Source: Armatimonadota bacterium (lineage in GTDB: Bacteria; Armatimonadota; Abditibacteriia; CG2-30-59-28). From it: a stretch of 18,737 nucleotides of DNA. The notes under the pieces were generated by a model. It saw only the letters and a list, made by a program, of their open reading frames with translations. It was not told the origin of the DNA and did not search any database. Shown piece after piece: positions 1 to 8,812 of this stretch (its first letter is position 1; each line of letters opens with the position of its first letter). The position numbers and the translations under genes were made by a program. The stretch is taken from the NCBI GenBank assembly GCA_016199605.1, contig JACQGJ010000307.1:1-18737 (forward strand), written 5' to 3'.

Positions 1-1
1 G

Positions 2-454
2 GTGGATGCATGGGACCATGCCCATGCGTGGCTCGACTATCAGCTCCCCGTGGGAGATGAAGTGTTCATCTATTACGGCGGCTACAAGTTCGGTCACAAG
101 ATGGACCGCTGGGAGGGGCGGCAAATCGGCCTGCTCAAGATCAAACGGGACCGGTACGTCTCGCGGGACGCCGGCGAGGAGCGAGGAACTCTTCGCACAC
201 CACCTGTCATCCTTCAAGGCAGCAAGATGACGGCGAATGCTAACGTCGAAGGTGAACTTCTCGTCCGTGTCCTGGATGAAAAGGGCAGGCCGCTGAAGGG
301 GCTCGACTGGGACGACTGCAAACCCATACAAGGAGATTCCGTGTCGCACCCGGTTCAGTGGAAGGGCCCTATTGCCTCTCTGCGAGGCAAGCCGGTACAG
401 TTGGAGTTCCGGCTGCAAAAGACACAACTGTACGGTTTTGGACTGATTAAGTAA
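2..454 (+). CDS. Asp-box propeller family protein, C-terminal part (5' end outside window)
   Basis: This is the last 150 or so codons of a secreted propeller-family protein; the frame is open at the window edge, so the GTG at base 2 is probably not the true start. The first half holds the end of the propeller (YYGGYKFGHKMDRW, matching HYYAGWPYTHGGF and YFGGYAFTHGD in the paralogs at 467 and 8813). The second half is the C-terminal module shared by all copies here: VRVLDEKGRPLKGLDWDDC, then GDS, VQW, IASLRGKPVQLEF and the terminal LYGFGLIK. The family resembles GH32/GH43-like or sialidase-like five-bladed propellers, but catalytic residues cannot be assigned from this piece. The stop at 452-454 lies 12 bases before the next gene, so the two are probably cotranscribed. 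This copy is the closest match to the decayed remnant at 14407-14613 (26 of 56 ungapped positions identical, aligned by eye). Confidence 0.85.
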   Translation: MDAWDHAHAWLDYQLPVGDEVFIYYGGYKFGHKMDRWEGRQIGLLKIKRDRYVSRDAGEERGTLRTPPVILQGSKMTANANVEGELLVRVLDEKGRPLKGLDWDDCKPIQGDSVSHPVQWKGPIASLRGKPVQLEFRLQKTQLYGFGLIK

Positions 455-466
455 CAGGAAACCTCA

Positions 467-2770
467 TTGCGAGAAAGGATGAGCCAATTGTCGGTCCATC
501 AAGTTGTAGCCGCAGTTGCTGCGGTACTTGGGGCCTTAGCCCTCCTTCCGCAGACAGCTCAAGGAGAGGAGGTCCGAACCTTGCAGTTCCAGCAGGAAAG
601 GCTGCCAAACCCGCTGTACGTCGGGACGGAGGATGCAGTCCTGATCGAGGGATCGGTGACGGCGGGTGAGCCTGAGGGGGAGAGCAACTTTGGGATGAAC
701 ACGGGCATTCAAATGGCCGACAAAGGAGACCGCATCAAACGCATGAGAAGTCTCTTGCGCTTCAACGTAGCGGGTACTGCCAGGGTCGAGAAGGTGCGAG
801 CGGCAAGACTGAGGCTGACGATTCGCACTGCCGATTTGAGGCCGGCGGCTGGAGTTCTTCAGATCCTGGTTGTGTCCGAGTCCGACAAGGATTGGGTCGG
901 AGGACGTGAGAACGGCAGACCGCAGCCAGGGGCCTGTTGTTGGAGAGCCAAGGCGCATGACGGCGCGGAGTGGAAGGGCGGGTCGGAGGCCATTGGCGAT
1001 GCTTCTCGGCTGGTGGCTACTGTTCCCATCAACGAGCAGATGGCCGATGGAGAGGTGGTCACGCTGGAGTTCCCTGATTGGATGTTGCCGGTAGTGAAGG
1101 GATGGTTCGACTCCCGCGAGAAGAACGCCGGGCTGTGGTTCAAGTTCAAGGACGATAAAGGAGCGGTGCTCTTCAACTCCGCCAACTCAGTGTCACCCGG
1201 CGAGGCACCCGTTACAGCGCGACCGCTGCTTGAGGTCGAGTATGAGGGTTCGCCTCTCATCCTGCCGGGCGCCCCCCCTGCGGGAGACGCGACTGAAACT
1301 CCACGGCCGGCCCGCCCGCTGACCGTCGGTGCTCAGAAGCAGCTTTTCATAGACCATCGCTTCATCGAATCATCCGAGAACATCACTCTGGTCCTCAATC
1401 CCCCCGTGAAGCGACCGGAGCCAGTCCTCAGAAGCGACAAGCCCTGGGATGCTTTCCGGTTGATCTGGTTCAGCGTCGCCGAGGACCAAGGCATGTTGAA
1501 GATGTGGTATCAGGCCTTCGACAACGACCAGTGGGGCGGCGGCCGGTCGCGGCTGTGCTATTCGATTTCCAGAGACGGAATCAACTGGGAAAAGCCTCGC
1601 CTGGGATTGGTCGAGTTCAACGGTTCGAGAGACAACAACATTCTTCGGGACAATACCGTTAACGGCTCTGTGTTGATAGATCCACACGGCCCTCCGGAGC
1701 AGCGATATAAGCTGTTGTTCTCAAAGTTCCCTCCTGAAGGGCAGTTCGATATCTACGTTGCCACCTCCGCGGACGGGATCCACTGGAATGAGCCGAAGTC
1801 CCCGGTCCTGCGCGGAGGACCCGATACGCAGCACACAGCTTTCTGGGATACGCGGCTGAACAAGTACGTTGTTTTCCTGCGTGTCTCTGCCCCGACCACT
1901 GTGGGCGGCGATCCCGCTTCTGTCTGGGCAACGCGCATCATGCGACCGGGGAGAGCCGTTGGACGCATCGACCTTGATGACATCCTCGCTCCCTGGCCAG
2001 CAGAGAAAATTCAGATGGTTTTGGCCGGCGATGAGCTCGACCCGGAAGACTCGGACATCTACACCCACCCACCCTATCAGTATCCCTTCGCCGCCGATGC
2101 TTATCTCATGTTTCCTCTGACCTACCAGCATTTCAGGGCCGGCGAGACACCAGTGGGCAATGACGGCGTCAACGATACGCAGTTGGCCGTGAGCCGCGAT
2201 GGAATCCACTGGATGCGGTCAGACCGTCGTCCCTACGTTCCCCGTGGCCTGCCCGGAGAGCCCGACTGTGGCATGACACAGACTACCTGCTACATGTTCC
2301 GCAAAGGGAACTACCTCTACCACTACTACGCGGGTTGGCCGTACACGCATGGGGGATTCCGCCGTCTCACTCCAGAGGAACGAGCAGACCCTGCGATATC
2401 ATGGGGACGGCAGCATTACGGCTTGCTGATTCAGCGCCTCGATGGCTTCATGTCTGCGGATGCGCCATACACGGGAGGCTGGCTGGTTACTCCGCCCGTG
2501 GTCTTCGATGGCAACCGGCTCGAACTCAACATTGATGTGGCAGCGATGGGGTTGGCGCGGGTGGAGATCCAGGATGAACAGGGCAAACCGATTCCAGGTT
2601 ACTCGTTGGAGGAATGTGACCGCATCCTGTTCAACGACGTGGCCTATACAGTGAAATGGCGGGGCAAGTCAGAGGTGTCTTCTGTGGCTGGAAAGCCTGT
2701 GCGATTAAAGTTTTTCCTCCGGTCAGCAAAGTTGTATGCTTTTCAGTTCAGGAGGGAGGGTGAGAGATGA
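467..2770 (+). CDS. Secreted DNRLRE-like + Asp-box propeller glycosidase-like protein
   Basis: A 767-residue exported protein. Residues 1-33 look like a Sec signal (RER, then a VVAAVAAVLGALALL core, cleavage near AQG). Residues about 40-260 resemble a DNRLRE/CBM96-type beta-sandwich: SLLRFNVAG, VRAARLRLTI, a CWRAKAHDGAEWKGG segment and the closing RPLLEVEYEG. A proline-rich linker follows. From about 290 comes a propeller starting QKQLFIDHRF, with Asp-box-like S-x-D-G-x-x-W motifs near residues 367, 433 and 575 (SRDGINW, SADGIHW, SRDGIHW). The shared module fills about 657-767 and ends KLYAFQFRREGER. Likely role: glycan binding or cleavage outside the cytoplasm; the activity is not proven by motifs. 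Start: TTG at 467 has AGGAA 6 bases upstream; ATG at 479 is the alternative, with its purine tract too close. The stop overlaps the next start (ATGA). Confidence 0.88.
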   Translation: MRERMSQLSVHQVVAAVAAVLGALALLPQTAQGEEVRTLQFQQERLPNPLYVGTEDAVLIEGSVTAGEPEGESNFGMNTGIQMADKGDRIKRMRSLLRFNVAGTARVEKVRAARLRLTIRTADLRPAAGVLQILVVSESDKDWVGGRENGRPQPGACCWRAKAHDGAEWKGGSEAIGDASRLVATVPINEQMADGEVVTLEFPDWMLPVVKGWFDSREKNAGLWFKFKDDKGAVLFNSANSVSPGEAPVTARPLLEVEYEGSPLILPGAPPAGDATETPRPARPLTVGAQKQLFIDHRFIESSENITLVLNPPVKRPEPVLRSDKPWDAFRLIWFSVAEDQGMLKMWYQAFDNDQWGGGRSRLCYSISRDGINWEKPRLGLVEFNGSRDNNILRDNTVNGSVLIDPHGPPEQRYKLLFSKFPPEGQFDIYVATSADGIHWNEPKSPVLRGGPDTQHTAFWDTRLNKYVVFLRVSAPTTVGGDPASVWATRIMRPGRAVGRIDLDDILAPWPAEKIQMVLAGDELDPEDSDIYTHPPYQYPFAADAYLMFPLTYQHFRAGETPVGNDGVNDTQLAVSRDGIHWMRSDRRPYVPRGLPGEPDCGMTQTTCYMFRKGNYLYHYYAGWPYTHGGFRRLTPEERADPAISWGRQHYGLLIQRLDGFMSADAPYTGGWLVTPPVVFDGNRLELNIDVAAMGLARVEIQDEQGKPIPGYSLEECDRILFNDVAYTVKWRGKSEVSSVAGKPVRLKFFLRSAKLYAFQFRREGER
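2751..2760 (+). promoter_or_regulatory. Strong Shine-Dalgarno for the LamG/DUF4091 gene
   Basis: GGAGGGAGGG ends 6 bases before the ATG at 2767, inside the last codons of the upstream propeller gene. With the ATGA stop/start overlap it fixes the start of the next gene and implies translational coupling. Confidence 0.8.
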
Positions 2771-5700
2771 GCCGGGCGCTCCCAGCTACGTTCTGTGTTA
2801 GTGCCGTGTTTCTCGCGGTCTCTTGCCCTCGCGGGCACACAAGACCGTTCTCGCGTGACCAGCATACGGTTTTGCTGATGCACTTCGACGGCGACCTCAC
2901 GAACGAATGCGAGGACGGCAATCCTGCAACGTCGGAGGTCGGAACGAACGACTACACCGAGGGAGTTTTCGGCAAGTCGCTGGTGTTGCTCGGGCCGGAG
3001 GATGTGGTCGTGGTGCCCGACACGAAGGATTACAGACTCTCAATGAGAGCCACAGACGCCTTCACGATCGAGTTGTATCTGAAGCACTACCAGACAACCC
3101 ATGACACCGTCTCGCATGTCCTGGTCTGCAAAGGCACGGGTGATGCCTACATGGTCAGTGTGGATGGCAACCGAATCGGTTACGTCCTGTGGGGTCGCTC
3201 GAAATGGGAGGGATTCAGGACCGAGGCCCCCATAGAGCAAGACCGTTGGACGCACATTGCTGTCACGTATCAACCCGAAAAGATGCTCTTGAAGGTGTTT
3301 AGAGATGGTGTGCTGGCCGATATCAGGGAGGATGTCCCACCTTCTCAGATCGGCAAAAGTGATCCGGTGAAGATCGGCGGGCTGGTCGGCGAAGGAGCCG
3401 ACCGATATACCTTTCGCGGCGAGATTGATGAATTGCGCATCTCCAAAATCGTGCGCTACGATCCCGAGAACAAGGCGAAGAAAGGGGGCAAAGTCTACGA
3501 TGCTGGAACGCCGGAAGCCGTGCGAAAGGAGCGCGGAAAACTCCCAAAAGAGCTCTCCCGCCAGGAAGTGAAGAAGCCGACAACTCCCTGGCTGGACACG
3601 TACTACCAATACCGGATTCCCGTCGAGATTGAAACGAAGCAGGCCGGGTGGCACGTGATCCCGGTGGACGAGACGATCATCACGTCGGCGATCAACCGCC
3701 TGGAGGAGATGCAATACAGCCCCACGTTCTTCGCCTACAACTACATGAAGGTAGCTGAGGTTGGTTCGAAGGGACACACTCAAGACCTGGGCGAAGAAGC
3801 GGGCTTCTTCCTCGTCCTGGCAGGTGAAGAACTCTTCAAGCCAACCTGGCTTGGCAGGCGCACCAGAGTTCGGATTCCGGCCGAGGCCGGGGCTCATTAC
3901 CTGGCGAGTTACACGGCTGAGGGGGACAAAGAGTCACCTCTATCTCCCTACGCGCCGACCTTTCCTCCGGCAGAGCGCCAGTCCTTCACCCTCAGTTCCT
4001 ACGAGCCGTGCATGCTGCCCCTCAGACAAAGCCGGGGGGAAGTTCTGCTCTTATCGGACGGCGAACCCCTCTGGCTTGAGCTAAGGAGCGCGTGGACCAG
4101 TAGCTTGAAACAACTCTCGGTTCGCAAAGCGAAAATTGCACTGCTGGCCAATCTGAAGAAACCAGGTCTTCATAAGCTGATGCTCTACTACCAGCCCTTC
4201 TGCTCGCACCATCTGATGGTGCCAGCTTTGCGGCGACCAGCGTTGCCCTCGATAGCGGCCCGATTGGTCGCTGCGGGACCCGCGGAGAAGTATCTCGGGC
4301 GCACGCGCTATCGCCTCACCTCCAATGACGTGATGGATGTGTGGTTCGCGGAGACAACGGTGAAGCTAACGCCGACTACACCTCCACCCTTACAGACTTC
4401 CCCGGCAATTCGCATCGCCGCTGCAGCCAATGAACAGCAGTCCTTCCAAATCGTCCTGCATCCCAAGAAACCCCTCAAGCTGACCGGCGTCAAGGCCACA
4501 GCGCTGACAAGCGGCGCGAGCAAGATCCCCCGGGAGAAGATCAGCTTGCAGAGGGTGGAGTATGTGCCGATCAAGAAATCGTCTTGGATCACACCGGCGC
4601 GATATCAAGGAGTGTTGGGCGATCCCCTGGTTCCCTTCTCGCCACAGTTTGTCTGGGAGGCGGACGGCAACCACGTCCTTTGGGCGACGGTCGAAGTGCC
4701 TGCCGGTACGGCGCCCGGACTCTACAAGGGCACGATTGAGATTGGTTGCGCTCTCCGCGCAAGCCTGCAGATTCCCCTCGAAATGGAGGTGTACGATTTT
4801 GAGCTTCCCGAATACTCCACCTTTCAGAGCCACCTCGGGGGGCAGTACTTTGTCAAGAAAAGCGGAGAGGGGAAGAACCTTCTGGATTACCACGGTCTGA
4901 CGACGAAAGCCGACCTCCAGAAGGTGGTCACGGGATACTACGATGTCATGGCGAAAAACAAGTTCTATCCGAAGAATGCAGCGATGTACACGGAGATTGG
5001 AATGAAGTGGGATCCGCCTCCACAGGGCTACAACGTGGACAAACCTGGCAACTTCTTCAGGCTATACGAATGGGACTTCACCGAATACAACAAGGTCCTG
5101 ACGCATTACATCGACGACCTGAAGGTGAACAGTCTGTGCCTCTATCACACAAACCCCACGGTGTGCAACCTCTTTCGGCTTCCCGCGGTGGAACTGAAGG
5201 AACTCTCAACTACCGCCCCGCATGTCAGCGCGGGCTGGCAGACCTTCCGAGGAGAGACAACGGTCGCGTGGGACAAGCGTGACGGCGATCCTCAGGACCT
5301 GGCCGAAATCACCCAGAAGCAGTTCGACCGTCTGTTGCTCGACTACTTCCGCCCCCTCGCAGAAAACCTCGAAGAACACGGATGGCTGAAGTATGCCTAC
5401 ATCCTTGTGGACGAAACCCACGATGAGAAGAGGTTCCTCCATTTCCTCCGGGTGCTCAAGTCAGATCCACTGACCGCGCAGATCAAAGTCGTGTGCTGCG
5501 TTCAGGGAATGACCTACTTCAACTTCAAAGAGAAGCCCGAGGACGAGGACTATGCCTACAACGGGCTGCTCGACATGTATCTCCCTGAGATAGACGAGTG
5601 TTACAACCGCTTTGAAAAGTACTATTTCACCGACCACAACATTACGCCGGATTGGCAAAAGTTGGGGGTCTACGTGGTTCACGGCAGTCGTGTCTGCATT

Positions 5701-6165
5701 GACACTCCCGGCCTCAACAATCGGATTATCGGCCTGGATGTGTTCCGTCGCGGCGCCAGCCTGTACCTGATCTGGGATACCTTCGGCTACGACCTTGAAT
5801 TTCCGCCTCCGAGAAATCCCTGGCTGGACTCTTACACTCGGTTTGGCAATGGGGCGCTGTCATACTTCTACCCTCCCTCGCGCCACGGCGTCGCGGCCGC
5901 ACCTGATTTCACCGTGACCCCCTCTCTGCGCATCATGACCTTTCGGGAAGGGGTCGAGGACTACGACTATGCCAGGATACTGGAAAGGCTGGTTGCTGAG
6001 GCGGACAAGAAGGGCGTCGACGTTTCGAAGGGCAAAGCGGTCTTGCGCGACACCGAGCGGCTCTTCCATAATTCCGTCCACTGGTCGCAAAACGACGCCT
6101 GGTATCTGGATCTACGTGACAGGATGGCCCGGGCGATTGTCAGCCTTAAGGCAAGAAGGAAATGA
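2767..6165 (+). CDS. LamG-domain glycoside hydrolase, GH123/DUF4091-like
   Basis: An 1132-residue exported protein. The N-terminus has a short hydrophobic signal and LAVSC at 16-20, which fits the permissive lipobox pattern, so Cys20 may be lipidated; ordinary signal cleavage is the alternative. Residues about 35-238 are a LamG/concanavalin-type jelly roll (VLLMHFDGDLTNECEDG, FTIELYLK, WTHIAVTY, FRGEIDELRIS). Residues about 270-500 are an unassigned middle region. From about 520 comes a GH123-N/DUF4091-type sandwich (AAAANEQQSFQIVL), then a TIM-barrel-type C-terminal half. The vicinal acidic pair D882-E883 in YILVDETHDEKR matches the Asp-Glu pair used in substrate-assisted catalysis by GH123 beta-N-acetylgalactosaminidases. 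A DUF4091 signature (FREGVEDYDYARILE) sits near 1060. Likely an exo-acting hexosaminidase-like enzyme; the sugar specificity is inference. The gene is coupled to the upstream gene and ends 21 bases before the Tat-signal remnant. Confidence 0.88.
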   Translation: MSRALPATFCVSAVFLAVSCPRGHTRPFSRDQHTVLLMHFDGDLTNECEDGNPATSEVGTNDYTEGVFGKSLVLLGPEDVVVVPDTKDYRLSMRATDAFTIELYLKHYQTTHDTVSHVLVCKGTGDAYMVSVDGNRIGYVLWGRSKWEGFRTEAPIEQDRWTHIAVTYQPEKMLLKVFRDGVLADIREDVPPSQIGKSDPVKIGGLVGEGADRYTFRGEIDELRISKIVRYDPENKAKKGGKVYDAGTPEAVRKERGKLPKELSRQEVKKPTTPWLDTYYQYRIPVEIETKQAGWHVIPVDETIITSAINRLEEMQYSPTFFAYNYMKVAEVGSKGHTQDLGEEAGFFLVLAGEELFKPTWLGRRTRVRIPAEAGAHYLASYTAEGDKESPLSPYAPTFPPAERQSFTLSSYEPCMLPLRQSRGEVLLLSDGEPLWLELRSAWTSSLKQLSVRKAKIALLANLKKPGLHKLMLYYQPFCSHHLMVPALRRPALPSIAARLVAAGPAEKYLGRTRYRLTSNDVMDVWFAETTVKLTPTTPPPLQTSPAIRIAAAANEQQSFQIVLHPKKPLKLTGVKATALTSGASKIPREKISLQRVEYVPIKKSSWITPARYQGVLGDPLVPFSPQFVWEADGNHVLWATVEVPAGTAPGLYKGTIEIGCALRASLQIPLEMEVYDFELPEYSTFQSHLGGQYFVKKSGEGKNLLDYHGLTTKADLQKVVTGYYDVMAKNKFYPKNAAMYTEIGMKWDPPPQGYNVDKPGNFFRLYEWDFTEYNKVLTHYIDDLKVNSLCLYHTNPTVCNLFRLPAVELKELSTTAPHVSAGWQTFRGETTVAWDKRDGDPQDLAEITQKQFDRLLLDYFRPLAENLEEHGWLKYAYILVDETHDEKRFLHFLRVLKSDPLTAQIKVVCCVQGMTYFNFKEKPEDEDYAYNGLLDMYLPEIDECYNRFEKYYFTDHNITPDWQKLGVYVVHGSRVCIDTPGLNNRIIGLDVFRRGASLYLIWDTFGYDLEFPPPRNPWLDSYTRFGNGALSYFYPPSRHGVAAAPDFTVTPSLRIMTFREGVEDYDYARILERLVAEADKKGVDVSKGKAVLRDTERLFHNSVHWSQNDAWYLDLRDRMARAIVSLKARRK

Positions 6166-6186
6166 GGGGACTGCAGGCAGTGAGAA

Positions 6187-6594
6187 ATGCGACCTGACCG
6201 ACACAGCATCAGCCGCCGGACCTTCTTGCAGGCCGCAGCCACGTGCGCTCCGGCGGCGATGATGAGTCCGTTGCGACCTGTGAAAGGAGAGCGCGCGATG
6301 ACCAGACCTTCTACCACGAGTCCGCGAACGCCGATGGATATCGGCTCCAACCGGCAACTCTTCATAGATGACTTACTGGTTGATGCCGAGCGAACAACGA
6401 ACGCGGCGCTATCCCTGAACCTGCCACGGACCACACGAAAAGTGTTGGCGGTTGATCGTCCGTGGGAAACGCTCACTGTCGGCGGCCACGGGACGGTTCT
6501 CGATGAGGGTCCAGTCTACAGACTCTACTACTTGGCCATGGACCTCGACATGGGACTCCACTTTGAATTCGCCGGGACGGAGGTTCCCCGATGA
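6187..6594 (+). pseudogene. Remnant of a Tat-exported Asp-box propeller family gene
   Basis: A 135-codon open frame holding only the beginning of a propeller-family protein. Residues 9-15 (SRRTFLQ) and the following AAATCAPAA are a clear twin-arginine signal. Residues about 53-122 match the propeller start of the neighbours: SNRQLFIDDLLVDAE, then DRPWETL and VYRLYYLAMD (compare DKPWE and EYRLYYVPIHLD at 8813). The frame then stops after LHFEFAGTEVPR, where an intact member would continue for 400 or more residues. That tail may be the end of the shared C-terminal module (compare LRFEMRGAKLYAF), which would mean an in-frame internal deletion; a simple truncation is also possible. The TGA overlaps the next gene's ATG as ATGA. 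A short secreted product could still be made, but it would lack a complete propeller. Confidence 0.8.
6579..6583 (+). promoter_or_regulatory. Ribosome binding site for the GH-A hydrolase, inside the remnant
   Basis: GGAGG ends 7 bases before the ATG at 6591. It lies in the last codons of the truncated Tat-signal gene, so the 3' end of that remnant carries the initiation signal of the next gene. Confidence 0.75.
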
Positions 6595-8729
6595 CGAGGC
6601 AACGTCTTTTGTGCAACGTTACCCTCGCGGTAATCCTGCCCGGTTGGTGGGGACGCGCCCCAGGTGCGGCCCAGTGGTCGTCCGTTCAATGCCCTGTGGC
6701 TGACCGCGACGCCTCCGAGCGGTTTGAGAGGGTGGAACGGCTCGATGATTTCGAGGCGGCCAGGTTGGAGTGGCACGTCGTACCAGGTGATCAGAACGCG
6801 CAAGCCAAAGCCTCATTGGCTGTAAAAGAAGGGCGAAGCGGTTCAACGGCGCTCCGCGTCGAGTACGAGTTCAGGGGCAAGCTGCCGCTTGAGTATGTGA
6901 GCCTCGGACGATCGTTTGCCATCGAGAAACCCGGTTTGGGTCTTGGGATGTATGTCAAAGGAGCTGCTACTCGCCTGCGTTTTCGGTTGCGTGTCGTTGA
7001 CCGCAGCGGCGAGACTCACCAGGCGGACATGGCGTGGTGGCCGGGAGATGGAGGATGGCGGTTCGTGGCGGCTGCTTTTGATCCCGCCGGGGGCGACGCC
7101 GATGATATCTGGGGCGGCGACGGGAACGGGCGGGTTGACTATCCATGTCGATTCGATTCGCTGATCGCGGACCGTCCGGACGTTGGATACACTGGCGCCG
7201 GTATCTGCTGGATTGATGATCTCCAACTGGTGCGGCCTTTGCAGGAGGAGTCTGAGATGCAAATCGAGGTGCTGAACAAGCAGCTCGGGAATCTCTATGC
7301 TCCCGGCGAAGCGGTGAAGCTGCGGGTCAGCGGTTCGGAGGGGACCCTTCGGTGGCGCGTCACAGATTTCTGGAACCGGACCCTGGCCGAGAACACGGGC
7401 GAACCCAACAACATGCTCATTGATTTCCGTTTCCCGTTGCCCGGGTACTATGCGTTTACACTGGAGCGGAGGGCGGACGGAAGGATCGCTGAATCCCGCG
7501 TATTCCGCTGCGGCGCGCTGCCGCCTCCGCGGCCCGTTGCCTCCAGGAACACTTTTGTGGGTGTGTGCACCCACTTCCGCGACGATCATCCTCCCTACCC
7601 GTTGGTTTGTATGGAACTGATGGCGCGGCTCGGAATCACCGAATTCCGGGACGAGGTCCGATGGGACGCCGTGGAGGCGCGGAAAGGCCAAATGGAAATT
7701 CCCGTGAGATGTCGGCGTTACCTCGATCGGGCGTGTGAGTTGGGGATGGCCCCGCTGATCATTCTCGACTACGGTAACCCTTTTCACGATGATAGCGGCT
7801 ATCCCCTGTCGGCGGCGGCGATAGCCGGGTATGCAGACTACTCGGCTTTCCTCGCGCGCCAGCTCAAAGGAATCGTCAGTGCGTTTGAGGTCTGGAACGA
7901 GTACTGCGGCGGTTGTGGGATGCATGGTAAGACCGGCAACCAAACGCCAGAGACCTACACCCGGATGCTGCAGGCTGCGCACAGGGCGCTGAAGCAAGTC
8001 GTGCCGCAGGTGACAGTCGTTGGCCTTGGTGGCGAGGACAGCGGGCGCCAATTGCCCAACATCGAAGGCATCCTGAAGGGGGGCGCCAGGTTCATGGACG
8101 CGTTGTCGGTTCACAGTTACCGTTACCCGAACTCTCCTGAGGAGACGGACCTGGTCGGTGAAATTCAGCGCGTGGCAAAACTCGCGCGGCAGTACGACGC
8201 GCCGACGCGCCTCTGGGTAACCGAAATCGGCTGGCCGACGCAACTGGAACCACTCGGGGTCGGTGAACAGACCCAGGCCAGGTACGCTGTGCGGTCCCTG
8301 GCGTTGCTACAATCCACAGGCGCGGTGGAGAAGGCGTTTTGGTACGACCTCAAAAACGATGGCCTGCGCCGCGACTACATCGAGCATAATTGCGGCCTGG
8401 TGTGGCACGAGGACTTCAACTGCGCTCCCAAGCCGGCTGCTATTGCGCTGGCTATCTTTGCCCGTGCCACGGCCGGCGCCAGGCCGCAGCGGCTATGGCG
8501 GCAGTCGGACGGTTACGCGGTGTTCTACCGGCAGCCTGACGGCAGCGACTTGATCGTTGCCTGGACCACAAGCGCGCAACGACGGGCAGTCGTGAAAGGA
8601 AAGGGTGTGGGCGCGTCCGACCTCATGGGCAACCAATTGCCAGCCCGGCATTCGATCCGGCTCGGCGAAGACCCGGTATACATCGAGGGGCGCCACGTGC
8701 AGCTTGCGGTCGCACGGAAGGCCGCGTGA
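6591..8729 (+). CDS. Secreted clan GH-A glycoside hydrolase (GH39-like)
   Basis: A 712-residue protein. The N-terminus is a short Sec signal (MTRQRLLCNVTLAVILPGWW, cleavage near GAA). Residues about 45-220 form a beta-sandwich of the galactose-binding type (LDDFEAARLEWHVVP, ending ICWIDDLQLV). About 225-310 looks Ig-like. The TIM barrel runs from about 318 (NTFVGVCTHF) to about 620. Predicted acid/base is E437 in FEVWNEYCGG and predicted nucleophile is E545 in LWVTEIGWPT, 108 residues apart, as expected of retaining clan GH-A enzymes. A small C-terminal beta domain (about 630-712) covers the barrel end. The overall look is closest to GH39/GH5-type hydrolases of the PslG kind; family and substrate cannot be fixed by eye. 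Start: ATG 6591 has GGAGG at good spacing and overlaps the remnant's stop. It is followed by an 83-base gap in which no remnant or hairpin was recognised. Confidence 0.88.
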   Translation: MTRQRLLCNVTLAVILPGWWGRAPGAAQWSSVQCPVADRDASERFERVERLDDFEAARLEWHVVPGDQNAQAKASLAVKEGRSGSTALRVEYEFRGKLPLEYVSLGRSFAIEKPGLGLGMYVKGAATRLRFRLRVVDRSGETHQADMAWWPGDGGWRFVAAAFDPAGGDADDIWGGDGNGRVDYPCRFDSLIADRPDVGYTGAGICWIDDLQLVRPLQEESEMQIEVLNKQLGNLYAPGEAVKLRVSGSEGTLRWRVTDFWNRTLAENTGEPNNMLIDFRFPLPGYYAFTLERRADGRIAESRVFRCGALPPPRPVASRNTFVGVCTHFRDDHPPYPLVCMELMARLGITEFRDEVRWDAVEARKGQMEIPVRCRRYLDRACELGMAPLIILDYGNPFHDDSGYPLSAAAIAGYADYSAFLARQLKGIVSAFEVWNEYCGGCGMHGKTGNQTPETYTRMLQAAHRALKQVVPQVTVVGLGGEDSGRQLPNIEGILKGGARFMDALSVHSYRYPNSPEETDLVGEIQRVAKLARQYDAPTRLWVTEIGWPTQLEPLGVGEQTQARYAVRSLALLQSTGAVEKAFWYDLKNDGLRRDYIEHNCGLVWHEDFNCAPKPAAIALAIFARATAGARPQRLWRQSDGYAVFYRQPDGSDLIVAWTTSAQRRAVVKGKGVGASDLMGNQLPARHSIRLGEDPVYIEGRHVQLAVARKAA

Positions 8730-8812
8730 GGCTGACCAGACAAGCTCTCTGGAGCGACCGAAAGTCCAGCAAGGGTTCCCGGCGGCATCGACGTTAGAAA
8801 GGTGGATAGGAC

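Noticed and set aside
3040..3897. 285-codon minus-strand open frame
   Set aside because: Antisense to the LamG region of the hydrolase at 2767, with no signal, motif or ribosome binding site.
6843..8243. 466-codon open frame on the minus strand
   Set aside because: It lies entirely antisense to the GH-A hydrolase, whose catalytic motifs are clear, and its translation is arginine/proline-rich without recognisable domains. Taken as a composition shadow.
8730..8812. Possible further scar or terminator in the 83-base gap before the gene at 8813
   Set aside because: No frame shows the family C-terminal motif, and no convincing hairpin with a T run was seen.
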